Below, piece after piece: positions 10,573-21,857 of a stretch of 64,000 bases of DNA. The DNA is from Oxytricha trifallax. Its lineage: Eukaryota; Ciliophora; Spirotrichea; Sporadotrichida; Oxytrichidae. A model generated the notes under the pieces. It did not search any database and had not been told where the DNA came from. It saw only the letters and a program-made list of their open reading frames with translations. Each line of letters opens with the position of its first letter. Within the stretch, counting starts at the first letter, position 1. Location: positions 34,928 through 98,927 of the forward strand of contig ARYC01000173.1 of the NCBI GenBank assembly GCA_000711775.1. The letters run 5' to 3'. Both the position numbers and the translations under genes were made by a program.

Positions 10573-12400
10573 GAAACAGATTAAACAACAATCTAATTTA
10601 AACAGGTTAAGCAACATTATTGATTTTAAGTATTTATATTCATTAACGAATTTCAAACAATATTTAATCATTATCATTTTTTTTAATGCCAAATTATTAA
10701 ACATATAATGAAACATAAATTATAATATATAAACAGCAATTACAGTTTTAAAATCATTGATATTTTCTTTAAATAAGAAAGCAGATAATTCCACATCATC
10801 TATTTATACTATAAATCTTGGAGCAGATTAAAAGTAATGAGTTGCCTGAAATAAATGAACTTAACTTAATCGAATACAAAAAAACTAACTTCTACATACT
10901 CTGAAAGGAACTATAATTCAACTATTAATCAATGTTATGAAGTTTAAAATTTAGGATTTAATTTTATAGGGGAATTGTTATATAAAATCATGACAAACAT
11001 AAGTAAAAACCATCTATAAAGCAATAAATAGAATATAAATTAAAAAATCGAATTATTAAAGAGCTCCACGATTGTTTGAAGAATTGTTTTAAAAAAGAGT
11101 CAGATCCATTAAAAGTAAAAAAAAATCAGAAAATTTATATCAATTTAAACTATGCTTCGAATTAAATATTGATATTTTGATCAGTAGTAATAATATTGTA
11201 TTATCATAAAATGGATTGATAAATTGTCTTTTTTATAAAACAATTCAGTATAATTGCTGTTACTCAAATGGAATAATATATCTAAAATCAATTACATCAA
11301 TTTCCACAATGCCACTTTTTTTATTTTTATAGATTTCATTTATCATTGATAATGTTTTCTTTTTTTATTAGAAGTATCTAAAGACTTACGATTCTGCTAC
11401 TTCTATTTTACTTACTTGAATCACCAATTTAAAACTTTAAGAAAATTTTGTAAATTACCTTATTTTTGTGAATGATTCTATATCAACTGTGTTTAAATTT
11501 ATCATATTGAATGAAGGTTAAAAGCAAATAGAGTTGCAGTTTTATTTTATAATTTAATCAAAATAAAGAAGCATCTATATAAGTTAAAACTAAAAGTGGA
11601 ATTTTAAGGAATTAATTGATATCTAAGAAGAAAATTTTTAGTAATTGACAAATAAACTTAAGGTAAATTTATTAGCAAGGGAGTATCAAAAATTTTAATA
11701 ATGAAATATAAGATTTAATTTTGAACAAAGGAATTTTATTTATATCAATTTTTAAAACATTTTTAATTAAATTTATGATTATTTATTAAAATTTAAAAAA
11801 ATCGAATTATTTAAAATAAATTTTAAATAGTCCTGCATATATTAGTTGCAAATGTAATTTTTTAAAAGAAATTAAAATATTTGTTGCATTGATTAAATTA
11901 TTAAATCTATATATTATAGTTGTTAATGGCATTATTAAAATATATTTAACAACAAATATTAGACCAACATATATTTATATAAATAAATTATTCAATTAAA
12001 ATTTAAACCGCACTCTAACATACATACTTAAGATGGAATTAAGACAACAGAAAATTGTCAAATTTAATTATTAAAATATGTTTATATTTTTTTATTCGAA
12101 ATATTTCTTAAAATTATATATCGTTATATTTTTATTTAAAATATGAATTGCAATTATATATTAACTATTTTATTTTTTGACTATAATCGCTTCTTATTAC
12201 TAATTTTAGAACTTAATATTAGTAGTAGAAGTAATTCGCTTAAGGCAAGGAAATTAAAAAATTAGATCAAAATTTAATTAGAGATCTCTAATATATATAT
12301 ATTTAGTATTAATTATTACTAATATGTATAATAAATAGGAGCCATAAATTATTAATGATGAGATGGAATTAGGATTTTTAGAAATATTTACCTACCCTAC
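10573..12400. other. AT-rich spacer with one weak coding-like patch
   Basis: Mostly 80% AT sequence without motifs. At about 10,812-10,903 the plus strand reads LEQIKSNELPEINELNLIEY and then a TGA; it looks protein-like but belongs to no family I recognise. Open frames at 10456-10716 on both strands lie in low-complexity DNA and are not supported. Confidence 0.45.
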
Positions 12401-12402
12401 TT

Positions 12403-12470
12403 TTTTTTGGAACTCCCGATTACATTGCGCCTGAAGTTGTACCTGCAACATTTATTTCTCAAACGACTGA
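12403..12470 (+). other. Protein-kinase activation-segment MDS (GTPDYIAPEV)
   Basis: The plus strand at 12,409-12,438 encodes GTPDYIAPEV, the activation-loop/APE signature typical of AGC-type Ser/Thr kinases. The frame runs into TGA at about 12,470 with no kinase sequence following, and nothing kinase-like precedes it. This fits a single short MDS whose neighbours are elsewhere. Chance occurrence of this ten-residue motif is very unlikely. Confidence 0.75.
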
Positions 12471-12489
12471 ATGAGTAGTAACTCAATAA

Positions 12490-12570
12490 GTGTTTTTAAA
12501 ATTTTCCCAATCTTTGCTTCCATCATTTGCATTCAAGATAACGAAGTCGTATGTATATTTTGTCTTCCTC
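12490..12570 (-). other. Candidate inverted MDS beside the kinase segment
   Basis: On the minus strand this GC-richer patch reads YDFVILNANDGSKDWENFKN. The GSKDWENFK part resembles the short motif following the C-lobe of AGC/NDR kinases (...G.DWE...). If it belongs to the same kinase as 12,409-12,438, the gene is scrambled with an inverted segment. Other frames are also open, so this is only suggestive. Confidence 0.3.
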
Positions 12571-12849
12571 GTCGCTCAACAATTATTAGTAATAATTAAT
12601 ACTGAACTCAATATTATTATTAAATAAACTATTTTTAATCCTGAAATATTCATTGAATTAAAAAATGAATATGATAAACATAAAATAGAATAAATTAAAT
12701 ATTGGTATATTCCATTATTGTTATTTGATATGGGATATTATTTCAAGGATTTCAATTATAATTTTGAACATATAGGACCTTTATATATAACTTATTATTT
12801 TGAATTCCCCAAATTAATATAAGTTAACAAAGAAATTGCTTATTCAAAT

Positions 12850-14375
12850 TTAACAATGATATTAATTGGCCCATAATACAATTGAACTTAAGTTATATTC
12901 ATGAGAATTCTATTTGTTAGAGTTATAATTTACACCAATATTATTTTTAAATTATTTCATTTATTTTTATGAGCAGAATTAAATGTTATGTTCTTTATTA
13001 TATTAGTTATATTTTATTATGATAATTAAAAAATTGAACGAGTTTGCCCATTTGGATTAGCATGTGCAAATTAATTAAAAAGTAATAATTTATTTAATGA
13101 ATAGCATGCGTAGGTTTTAATAATGGGAATTGTAGATAAGTACATGTTGCCATACATTTTATTGTATATTATTATTTAGGATTTAATTCAGATACTAAAA
13201 GTACAGGATCTTAAGTATATTAAAGGATTTAATATATTTAATGTTAGTTTTTATCTTAAAAGAAATTGAGTATATTATTATTTTTAAGATTCGCGTTGAA
13301 TGCAAGGAAAAAGACGACTGCACTTTTCCAAATTGTAAATTCGTTCACCCAAGAGATAACTATGTACCTCCTGTTAGAGAAACTCCTATATGCAAATGGG
13401 ATCTAAATATATAAATATTTATTATTTATGATCAAGATTGCGCAAATATAGTTTGCCCATTTATTCCATAAAATATATTCTTATTTATTTATATTCTAAT
13501 TATTCACAGCACTAAGAGCTAGAATTCCCCAGCATTTGAAAAGGAATTAGAAAAATAAAAAGAAATTGTTAGTCCCCCAAATATTATATAGAATATAAAA
13601 ATTATAAGCAAATCAAATTATTTCATTTTATTCTAAAAGTTAACCCTAATACTAACCTTGTTTAAGTTAAATATTTATTGAAGTTATACATAAACTTTAA
13701 TATATAAAATTGAATAAAAAGCATCAGTATTGTAGGAGTACATTCGAAATGGGGAAATTATAATTAATTAAATTTATTTAAATCAAAATCTTGGCATTTA
13801 AAATTGGCCAATTTAAACGATCTCTAGCTCATTTGAGAGATAATATAAAATTATCTAGACTTTGTTATTGGCGGTACTATATAATCTTATCAATAGAGCG
13901 AGATAACTCGACTTTAATGTGAGGGTATAATTTAATGAGTTTAGAGGCACTTAATAAAAGTCGAGTTATCTCGCTCTATTGATAAGATTATATAGTACCG
14001 CCAATAAAAAGTCTAGATAATTTTATATTATCTCTAAATTGAGCTAGAGATCGTTTAAATTGGCCAATTTTAAATGCCACGATTTTGATTTAAATAAATT
14101 TAATTAATTTTAATTTCCCCATTTTGAATGTACTCCTACAATAATGTACAACATTAATTCATTAAGTGAACAGCCTCAAGTTTAGCCTTAAAATGTGTAT
14201 ACTGGAAGCAATCAACTTGTTAATGGAGGAAATCATGTATTTGGAAACAATATTTTATTTTTTTGATTGAAATCTTTTTTAATATGATGGGCGGCCAATA
14301 TGTCAAACCATAGTAATTACCACCATATTAAATGCCACCTTAGTAATTTCCCAGTCCTGACATGTCTCCTTTAAT
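12850..14375 (+). CDS. Micronuclear tandem CCCH zinc-finger protein gene, cut by IESs
   Basis: Segments at 13,032-13,064, 13,102-13,149, 13,295-13,403, 13,430-13,466 and 13,500-13,570 join at direct repeats into three consecutive fingers: C-X5-C-X7-C-X3-H (VCPFGLACVG...), C-X5-C-X4-C-X3-H (ECKEKDDCTFPNC...H) and C-X5-C-X4-C-X3-H (ICKWDQDCANIVCPFIH). The C-X5-C-X4-C-X3-H spacing resembles Nab2/ZC3H14-type poly(A)-RNA binding proteins. A Gln/Pro-rich tail is encoded at about 14,150-14,253 and 14,281-14,375 (GGQYVKPQQLPPYQMPPQQ). Both the start and the 3' end are undetermined. TBE-C begins about 105 bp downstream. The likely role is mRNA binding, by family only. Confidence 0.85.
12888..13039. 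other. Probable IES, pointer AATTGAAC
   Basis: The 8-bp repeat AATTGAAC occurs at 12880-12887 and 13032-13039, directly before the first CCCH finger. Joining is in frame with ...LAHNT upstream, but the upstream MDS has no motif to confirm it. Confidence 0.45.
13065..13108. other. IES of 44 bp, pointer TAGCATG
   Basis: TAGCATG at 13058-13064 and 13102-13108. Excision joins VCPFGLAC to VGFNNGNC and completes the first CCCH finger. Confidence 0.88.
13150..13298. other. IES of 149 bp, pointer GTTG
   Basis: GTTG at 13146-13149 and 13295-13298. Excision joins ...CRQVHV to ECKEKDDC, linking finger 1 to finger 2. Confidence 0.82.
13404..13433. other. IES of 30 bp, pointer GATC
   Basis: GATC at 13400-13403 and 13430-13433. 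Excision creates CKWDQDCANIVC, restoring the C-X5-C-X4-C spacing of finger 3. Confidence 0.88.
13467..13505. other. IES of 39 bp, pointer TTATTC
   Basis: TTATTC at 13461-13466 and 13500-13505. Excision creates CPFIHSTKSQ and so supplies the final His of finger 3. Confidence 0.88.
13730..14141. mobile_element. MITE copy 1 (412 bp, TA-flanked)
   Basis: A near-perfect foldback from TTGTAGGAGTACATTC to its complement, flanked by TA at 13728-13729 and 14142-14143. The arms contain GAGCGAGATAACTCGA around a loop of about 50 bp. Two relatives lie at 53474-53887 and 58932-59345. TA duplication fits Tc1/mariner-type mobilisation. It sits inside the intervening DNA between two CCCH-gene MDSs, so it is removed with or as an IES. 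Confidence 0.9.
14254..14285. other. IES of 32 bp, pointer AATAT
   Basis: AATAT at 14249-14253 and 14281-14285. Excision gives ...VFGNNMMGGQYVKPQQ, continuing the Gln/Pro-rich tail of the CCCH protein. Confidence 0.8.
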
Positions 14376-14869
14376 AAATTCAAATTAAAAATACAATTTA
14401 ATAATTTAATCATAGTTTAGCAAGTAATTCAATTGCAAATAATAAAGTAGGAACTTGCCATATAATAATGACAACTAGAGATTCAAAACCAAAAACCCTT
14501 TTGTATTTTGAATGGATATTTGATTGATAAAAGTAGACTATAAGTACATACTTTATTAAGGTTATATTAGGTTTTATGTAGTAGATTAGGGTTTTAATAT
14601 TAGTAATTTAAGAGACTTTATGCGAGGTTTGGGGTTAGTTTTTGACAATGAGTATATAGATTTACTACTTATATTGCATTATGGATGTAATGATTTTAGT
14701 AATCAACTCAATCCAATTTTAACTACACTTCTATGGCAAGTCTGCTTCACAAATCTCCTTTTACTATAAGATTTCACTCCCTGATAGCCTTGAACTGAAA
14801 ATAAAGCAACATTCTTTTAATTCGAAGAGAACCTTTAAAAATAATTAGCATAATAGTGACTATCTTATT

Positions 14870-15581
14870 AAAGATAATACTATGAATTAAAAACCTCATT
14901 ATTCTCTCTCTAGATACCTGTGATGTTCCATCGCCATTTCCCTGAGCTTAATATCTCTATATACTCCAAAGCTAACAAATATAAAAAGAATAGTATATCT
15001 TACAAGACAGTCAATCGAATTAAGAGAGTGATTAACTTTCATGTTCCATCATATAAGTATTATTTGAATTATATTTTCGATTAAATGCAGAGGTCTCAAG
15101 AGCATAATTTAAAGATCGTACACGCTATTGAGTAAGTATTCACATTCAATACGTTTATATCGAGGTCTTGGTATTAGAGATACAGAAATATAAGTTTATG
15201 ATCAAAAGATAAAGGCAAAAACTCATGTAATTTTTGTTAAAATCAGTAAAGAAAGTGGGCTAGAGGCTTATGTTATCCATCCTCACTCTATTAAGACTGA
15301 ATCATATTCATAGTTTTTGCAATAGCTCAGAGATAAGTATCCTGACTAAGAGATCATCCTGTTTTTTGATAAATTATCATCTTAAACCAAAAGACTGGAG
15401 GAGGGAATACGAAAAGCTTAACATAACACTTGAATTTAATGTTCCTTTTAGCCCACAGTTCAATGGAATTGAGTTATTTTGGGGCCTATTGAAAGGCCAC
15501 TTCAAGAAATTTCTGCTTAATCATTTGATGCACGATCTGAAGATATATACAGTTGATTTTATTAGTTTAAGATTTAAGTGA
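14870..15581 (+). pseudogene. TBE-C DDE transposase, degenerate
   Basis: The C-terminal two thirds of the TBE transposase, ending at TGA 15579-15581. Recognisable pieces are HRHFPELN, KTVNRIKRVINFHVP, VYDQKIKAKTHVIF, EIILFFDKLSS and FSPQFNGIELFWG. The first catalytic Asp position reads HAIEQVF instead of the HADEAVF of TBE-A, so the first acidic residue is lost. At least two frameshifts separate the pieces (near 15,190 and 15,375). The Glu of FNGIELFW is kept. Non-functional. Confidence 0.85.
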
Positions 15582-15599
15582 ATAAACAATTTCACATAT

Positions 15600-16366
15600 T
15601 AAATTAACCCATATAGGATTTCGGCTTCTCTTTCTTTTCTTCCTCTCAAGGCTTGCTTGGGCCTATATATCTTCTCTAAGTGCCAACTCCTGCATCAATA
15701 TTCATCTAGTCTGGCTTTTATAAAAACTTTCAAAAGTCTCTTACTCAATTAATGCTTTACTTGAGATTTTCTCTCTTTGCTGCTCTCTTTCATCTAATAT
15801 GTAAAGTGCCAGGTTTTTTCTATAAAGTTAGAAGACTAAGCTTACTAGAGATGAATTGATGCTATTGCAGTTCCTTGATCCAGGTGTCGCTGATTTTAAT
15901 TCCCTGTTTTTCTAGGAGAGATGCTCTAGCGTTTCTTGTGAGCTTCTTAAATTACTTTATTTTAGTACTCATGTTTCAGAGTTGCAAGGACACCAAAGAA
16001 GAAGTTTCTCTCTGACAACTTATTAGAGAGTTATAGCTTTGATGGAAGATAAAGAGCAACCTCTGGATCACTCATAACATCATTATAAAGATTTGTTACA
16101 GAAATTTCAGGGTAGTTAGGTATCTCTATCATCTTAATTTCATTAGATTTAAAAGTTTTTTTCTCTTAACTTAGTAAGGCGTTTAAGAATGAAGTTAAAG
16201 TCCCCTCCTAAGTTGGCAAGAAGAGTCCAACTATAACAATCGTATTGATTATACATTAAAACTTACCTTGCTATGCCAAGAATCTATAGATGTCCTCCTT
16301 ACTTCGAAATTTTCCTATCAATTCTTGAGATTGTATTCTCTTCATTGCATCATTTATGGATTCCAT
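15600..16366 (-). pseudogene. TBE-C 22 kDa ORF
   Basis: Starts at ATG 16366 (MESINDAMKRIQSQELIGKF) and carries a 36-nt intron at 16231-16266 in the same position as the first intron of the TBE-A copy. It continues VGLFLPTQEGTL, then IPNYPEISVTNLYNDVM, then FFFGVLATLKHEYQ. One frame break lies near 16,030. Overall it is better preserved than the transposase beside it. Function unknown. Confidence 0.8.
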
Positions 16367-16560
16367 CTTACTTCTAGTTTCAATAAATTTTATGAAATTT
16401 TAAATTATGGATATGCATTCTAAACTTATTTAAATTTTACTACAATATAGAGAGATCCAACTGGAGGTCAATCTGAATCAGATAAATAAATAAATTTAAT
16501 GGAACTGTCTCCAAGTTTCAGAATTTGACTTCCATTTTTATCAAACTTTCTTCATTAAAA

Positions 16561-17040
16561 TTGCTCTTGATAATAATTAATTTTTAATTAGGTGGTGCTC
16601 CTAATTTATTTAAAACTCATATAGGAGGTTAAATTTAAGTTATAAACCTTATTAGGTGGTTCATTAATTAATTAAATTCTTAAACTTCCCCTCCTAAATT
16701 TACGAGAACAGATTTAGGAGCACCTTCTAACTTCACAAAACACATTTAGTTGCATTTTAATGCATAAAATGAATGAATTAAACCCCAAAACTAAAAGATG
16801 CTCTTGAAAACAATGATTTTAAGGTAAGTAATTAATTTATAATGTAACACTAATGAAGTTATAAAGTAATAGTTTGTTTCATTAAATGAGTTATTCATGT
16901 ATTAAGTAAATTTTCTTAGAGACTTTATCAAATAAAATTTCTTACCTCAATGATGATAAATATTACACGGTCATTCCTTGTATTAAATCTTTAAACCGTT
17001 TGTAAGATTTCTTATTCAATTTAGGTTATATAACTTAGCC
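16561..17040. other. Junction region with short inverted CTCCTAAAT motifs
   Basis: AT-rich. Several inverted copies of GGTGCTCCTAAAT or similar words occur between 16,590 and 16,735, possibly the decayed end of a neighbouring element. No gene seen. Confidence 0.35.
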
Positions 17041-17049
17041 AGGTTCTAC

Positions 17050-18230
17050 TAAAGTTTTATCAAAATTTTATACTTATTGAGATGTTTTAGCTTGTTATTG
17101 AATAATACTTTTTCCTTAATTTTAATTTCTTATTTCTCAAGAACTGTGACTCTTGAGTTAACTATTTAATTTTGTTATTAATAGTTTCCATGCTTTCAGT
17201 AAATTACTTTATAATTTTTTCCTTAAGCTTTGTTAATTTTATTGGCTAGACTTTTTATTGTTTTGGTTAATTCGCTATTAAGTGCTTCTTGAGCTTTCAA
17301 ATATTTTTGAGTTATTTCTTCAGATTTAGTAAATTTTTATATTTTATTAGAGATTAGCTAGAATTTCATCAATTTTTTTGTTTAAAACTTAATTAAGTTC
17401 TTGGGCACGTTTAGTATGATTTGCCAGCTACTCTTGAGACGCAATTCAATTAGTAGGGGAAGCTTACTTAATGTCATCATTTAACAGTTTTAAGGCTTCT
17501 TAAATTTCCTCTATTTTTCTATTATTAATTATTGAATTTAGTTAAAACATCCAAATCTCTAACATTCTAATTCTAATTCTTCTCATCTTTGTAAAATTTT
17601 ATCTACTTTCTAATTAATTTTTTTCAAATATTTGTGTTTCTTAAACTTCAGGTACTTAAACCAGTAGTCTATCGTACATGTTTTTTATAGCGTCAGCAGT
17701 CATTTGTTTATAATTTGTTGAGACTCTATTTGAATTTAGGTAAGTCCCACATGAGAAAGTTTGGGAATCCTCATTCTCTGTTAGTTTCTTATATGAGCTC
17801 AATGATTCATATTAGTATGGATGTTATATATTGGTTTACTATTCTTATTAAGAGGAGCTTTAATTTAAAATAGGTTTCTTTAGATGATTTCCAGTTTATT
17901 TTATTGGCAAGTTGTTTTCCGAGGTGTATTATATTTGATTTCGCTTTTCTAATTATTCAACTTTGCAATCAGCTAATTCTTATGAGTATTAATGGGGATT
18001 GTATTAAACTTTTTCTGCAATTTTTTTTTTATATTTTAAAAGTTTTTTCTCCAAAAATTTTTAATTTTTTTATTACTCTAAAATTATATTTTTTGATTCC
18101 TTAATCTTTAATTCCTTATGTTGCTCTTTAGTAAAAATTCTGCTGTATAATGTGAGGCTCAGTGGATTCTTCAATTTATTTTTTACTTCTTACTACTCTT
18201 TTACTTAATTACTACTAATTGTTTGCTCAT
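17050..18230 (-). pseudogene. Coiled-coil protein gene, frameshifted
   Basis: With TAR read as Gln, the minus strand gives long Lys/Glu/Gln-rich stretches from ATG 18230 down to about 17,050: KELKIKESKNIILEQQKNQ, then MTADAIKNMYDRLL, then QLANHTKRAQELNQVLNKK and ITQKYLKAQEALNSELTK. Heptad-like patterns suggest an extended coiled coil. At least three frame breaks and two in-frame TGAs are present. No family is recognised. It lies in the same block as the transposase at 20.5-21.5 kb and may be cargo of the same element. Confidence 0.5.
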
Positions 18231-18239
18231 TTAGAAAAT

Positions 18240-18950
18240 TAGAATTAAAAACTATATCCCCTTTTTATAGACCACAATAGATTTAAAATTAGCAACACAA
18301 AACCTAAAAGTCGAAACATCATGAACTTTTTCTAATTACTATAAATAATCTTACTAAGAAATTCAAAATTAGTACTTAGCTTACTAATTTTTGAATTCTT
18401 ATTACGGTTGAAAATCAAATTAATTTTTCAGAAATTAAATTAACTATAAACTCTACCAAAATCTCATATAGTCTACAAAACTATTATATACTCTACTATT
18501 TTCAACTCAATTCTAAAAATTAAAATTAGACAATTTATTTATAAAATAATAATAATTTCTTTATATAGCTATTCTTAGTTTACTATAAAAAACTGATTTG
18601 TAGGGACTCGCTTTGTTTTAACTATTTCTCAAATAATAATAAGCTAGAAAAAATTTATCAGAAATTTATCTCTTACTAATAACATAGTATTTAAAAAAAA
18701 GTAAAAAAATCAAACTTTATTTTAAGAATTTTTATATACTGAAAGTTTTATAGGTTAGGATTTTATAAATAAATATATTCTAAGCTTTTTTGAAAAACTG
18801 ATAAAAGAAAATTGGAATAGATTATAAGATTAATTTTAAAAAGAGAGACATTAAAATTAAAGTTGGTTTATAAGTTAAAAAGGTTACTAAAATAAATAAA
18901 ATAGTTTTTTGTCGAATTAATATATTTAACTCTTAGTATAAAAAATCTTT
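18240..18950. other. AT-rich spacer, no gene seen
   Basis: Low-complexity AT-rich sequence. No motif or repeat that I can support. Confidence 0.5.
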
Positions 18951-18959
18951 TTATCAACA

Positions 18960-19773
18960 GTTAATATTCTATTAAATAAGTCCCAGCATTTTAGGGATAG
19001 CCTTGGTCATCTAAGAGTCCGTCATTCTGGAGTTGGTGGACCAGTTGCTTGTAGTTCATTAAATCATGAATTTGCTCTTGCATTCCCTGCTATTCTTGTC
19101 TCATCTTTTCAATTGTTTTCTAGGTATTTCTGCTTGCACTGTTTGGATACTGGTTACCATCTTATATCTCTTCAATTAAGTTTGGCCTTTATCTTCGTTT
19201 AGCTGACTATTTCATTAGATAAGCCGATCTTCCTTTTTATACTAACACCAAAATTAGATGCATACATACTTACCGCTGTAGCTTATAGAGTTATTTAAGG
19301 CAGAAACCAATTTAGGTTTCATGTGCACAATCAAGTTGTTTGATAAGTCAAATTTTTGTCTTTTCCTGATTTTTTCATAATAATCAATGCATTTAATGCC
19401 CTCCTAATCCAAAGACAATAAAATTTTGAATATCCATTTATCATCTAAATAGGACCAGTCGCATTGATCTGATATGTAATTTAATAGGTACGGTTTAGTT
19501 GAAGAAATCTCTAGAAATCATCAGAAGTTAAGCCCTCTATTTAAGAAATAGCAGGAACGATTACATCTTGCCTTTTCAAATACTATAAAGTCGTTATTTA
19601 CTCAATTTTACCTCTTTGTTTTCATTAATCATACTTCTTAAGAAATAGACAATGATTCAGTTTACTTTTGGCAAGTATGCCCTACATGCTTAAGTAAAAA
19701 TGTTGTGTTATTTTTTTCTTCCGATTTTCTCTATTAACTAGTGAATATTAATCTCCTGAAGTATTTGTTCCAT
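18960..19773 (-). pseudogene. Unknown protein with C-terminal coiled coil, one intron
   Basis: ATG at 19773 (MEQILQEINIHQLIEKIGRK). The middle part reads VPAISQIEGLTSDDFQRFLQ and DDKWIFKILLSLDQEGIKC. A 32-nt intron lies at 19242-19273 (GTAAGTATG...TTAG). The last exon encodes KGRSAYLMKQSAKRRQ and a Gln-rich coiled coil (EKMRQEQQGMQEQIHDLM). Two frame breaks occur near 19,640 and 19,470. No TGA follows closely, so the 3' end is approximate. No family recognised. It is divergent from, or head-to-head with, the plus-strand frame at 19,965. Confidence 0.5.
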
Positions 19774-19964
19774 TTATTTTAGGTTTTTTAAGGCAATTTA
19801 TAATTACAAAATAATTGATAGTACTTTATAAATTAACTTGTATCTAATAATTTTTATTAAGTTTTAATAAATAGGGAGTAAATAAAACTTTAAGGAAAAA
19901 TAAATTCCTATTTGTTTAATAACTTTTTCTTAAAAAAATAACTAAAAATAATATTGAAAAATCT

Positions 19965-20452
19965 TAGTCATGCTCATACTTAAAATAAAACAGACATTCG
20001 AAATTTTCTTGATATTAATTACAATGATAGTTCCTAATTAGAATCAAAAGAAAATTAATTAAATGAGGCAAGATTAAAGGGTTAGAACTTAAGTGATGAA
20101 AGCTGGAAATGTATAGCTTCATCAGTTATTTAAGTTTAAAATTTTAGATTAGAATATCTGTATCTAATGACAAAAACCCACGATAAATTAGTTGATAGGG
20201 AAAACTAATACCTCCGTAATTATGGCCTAGTTGAGTTGCTAAATAAGTTAAATGCCTTGACTCTTATAAAAATAGCCTTAGCTGATTAGAATTAAAGGAA
20301 TATTTTTTAAAAAGGTCTTTTAGCATATCTCTAGTATAATTAAAATGAAATTAGGGGACTTATTAGTTTTGAGGTGATAAGAAATAAAGCTCTTTAAGAT
20401 TTTAAAACTATTTACTAAACTTATAAAAAATAAACTAAGAATATTAAATGAG
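19965..20452 (+). CDS. Unknown 160-residue reading frame upstream of a transposase
   Basis: One uninterrupted frame (TAR = Gln) from about 19,965 to TGA at 20,450-20,452. It contains DESWKCIASSVIQVQNFRLE and LVELLNKLNALTLIKIALAD, a helical, Gln/Lys/Leu-rich composition. It may be a separate small protein or the N-terminal part of the transposase that follows, since coding-like sequence continues past the TGA. No motif identified. Confidence 0.4.
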
Positions 20453-20499
20453 ATTTATTTTAAGTTAAGGAAAGTCAAGAGATTCTTATCTAGAAAATA

Positions 20500-21500
20500 T
20501 AAAGTCTATATCTTGACTAAAAATGCACCAAGCAATATCTTATGAAATGATTTTTACTAACAAGCTCCTAATTAGATAATGCTTTGAAAGATTAGTTAGA
20601 TATACTGACCTTAAAAAAGTTAAGGCAGTTAAGAAAAACTGCTTCAAATTTTCAAACAATTATAGTTTTCATTTAAAGATAACTTAAGCAAGGGATATTA
20701 AAAAGTCAACTGAAAAAATCATACAAAAACTCAACTAAAAATTAGGCTTACTTATTAGCAATAATAGCTTGTCTAAATTCTTGAAGTCATATTTGAAATG
20801 AGCTATAATATGATCTACAAAATTAACTAAAGGAAAAATTGTGTATAGTCGGTTGTTGATAGACATTTAGCAGCAAATGAGTTTATAGAGCAGTCTAGCT
20901 TATCTAAAACAATTATCAATATAGATGAAAGCAGCATTCAATTGACAAATGGCACCAAAATGAGTTGGAGCTTAAAAGGGTTAAGCATTATTCTGACTAA
21001 TCGCAAAGACTATATCAAGTGAATGTGCTTGCAGAAATTTCTAATAGAGGGGAATCATATTTTCATTTAATTAAAAGGAATAACAATAGTAAAACATTTT
21101 ACTATTTTCTCTTGGAGTTGGTAAGCATTTTTGATAAATAAGACTAGCACTGGAGAACTCGCACTATATTATTGCTTGATAATGCGACTTATCATAAAAG
21201 CTAGTTAATCTAAAGAAAATTTAGATTACTATAACTTAGCATTTATTACATAGGACCTTATCATTTTGAAATGGGCTCTGTTGAGAAGTTTTTTTACATT
21301 TATATAAAAATCAATATAAATCGAAAAGAAAATTGAAACAAAGACCAGTTAATTCAAAGATATGCAAACTTAATTTCTTCGCTAAATTGCTTTTCAACAT
21401 GCTTTGACAAAATTCCTAAAATACTTATGTTTATAAAGTATTTGATAACAACGTTTTGGATTGATAAAAACAATAGTAATATAAAACTTTAAAATCGAAA
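20500..21500 (+). pseudogene. DDE (IS630/Tc1-type) transposase, element F
   Basis: The catalytic core is clear. IINIDESSIQ holds the first Asp (GAT 20934-20936) and is followed by MSWSLKG. Then come VNVLAEISNRGESYF, the second Asp in ILLLDNATYHKS (21178-21180) and the Glu in FEMGSVEKFF (about 21283). One base is missing near 20,975 between SWSLKG and VKHYS. A TGA at 21334-21336 interrupts otherwise continuing sequence (NKDQLIQRYANLISSL). It differs from the TBE transposases here in motif detail, so it marks a separate element family. No TIRs could be fixed; CACCAAAACCCCC at about 21,543 is TBE-end-like and may be one edge. Confidence 0.8.
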
Positions 21501-21857
21501 ATAATTAAAAGCCATATCTAATTTTGAAAAAACTCTATCAAAATCACCAAAACCCCCTATCAAATGTCCTTGGGGACTCCCTATGGACAGTTTGAAATAA
21601 TCTGGGTTTATAGAGATACTGATTGTTAAAACATAATTAAAACTAATGTATTTTTCACTTCTATTGTTTTTATAACATTTATGTTTGGATTATTTAAGCT
21701 TTAATTTTTGAAAATAATTAGTTATTTTCGTTCTTCACTTTGTATTTAATTAATTGTTATAAAACTTAAAGCAATTTGTATTTTTGAAAAATTTAATAGA
21801 TCACACAAAATTTGGATTTTTTATTATTATAAAAAAATAAATTAAACTATATACCAT

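Larger units (their letters stand above)
14480..16560. mobile_element. TBE-C, truncated TBE copy
   Basis: The left end at about 14,481 starts ATTCAAAACCAAAAACCC, a decayed form of the TBE-A TIR. A transposase (plus) and the 22 kDa ORF (minus) follow in the TBE arrangement. Similarity to the intergenic part of TBE-A continues to about 16,560. The kinase gene and right TIR are then missing, either deleted or displaced by the neighbouring element at 17-23 kb. Confidence 0.75.

Noticed and set aside
17904..18104. Plus-strand 66-codon frame
   Set aside because: It is antisense to the better supported coiled-coil coding stretch on the minus strand.
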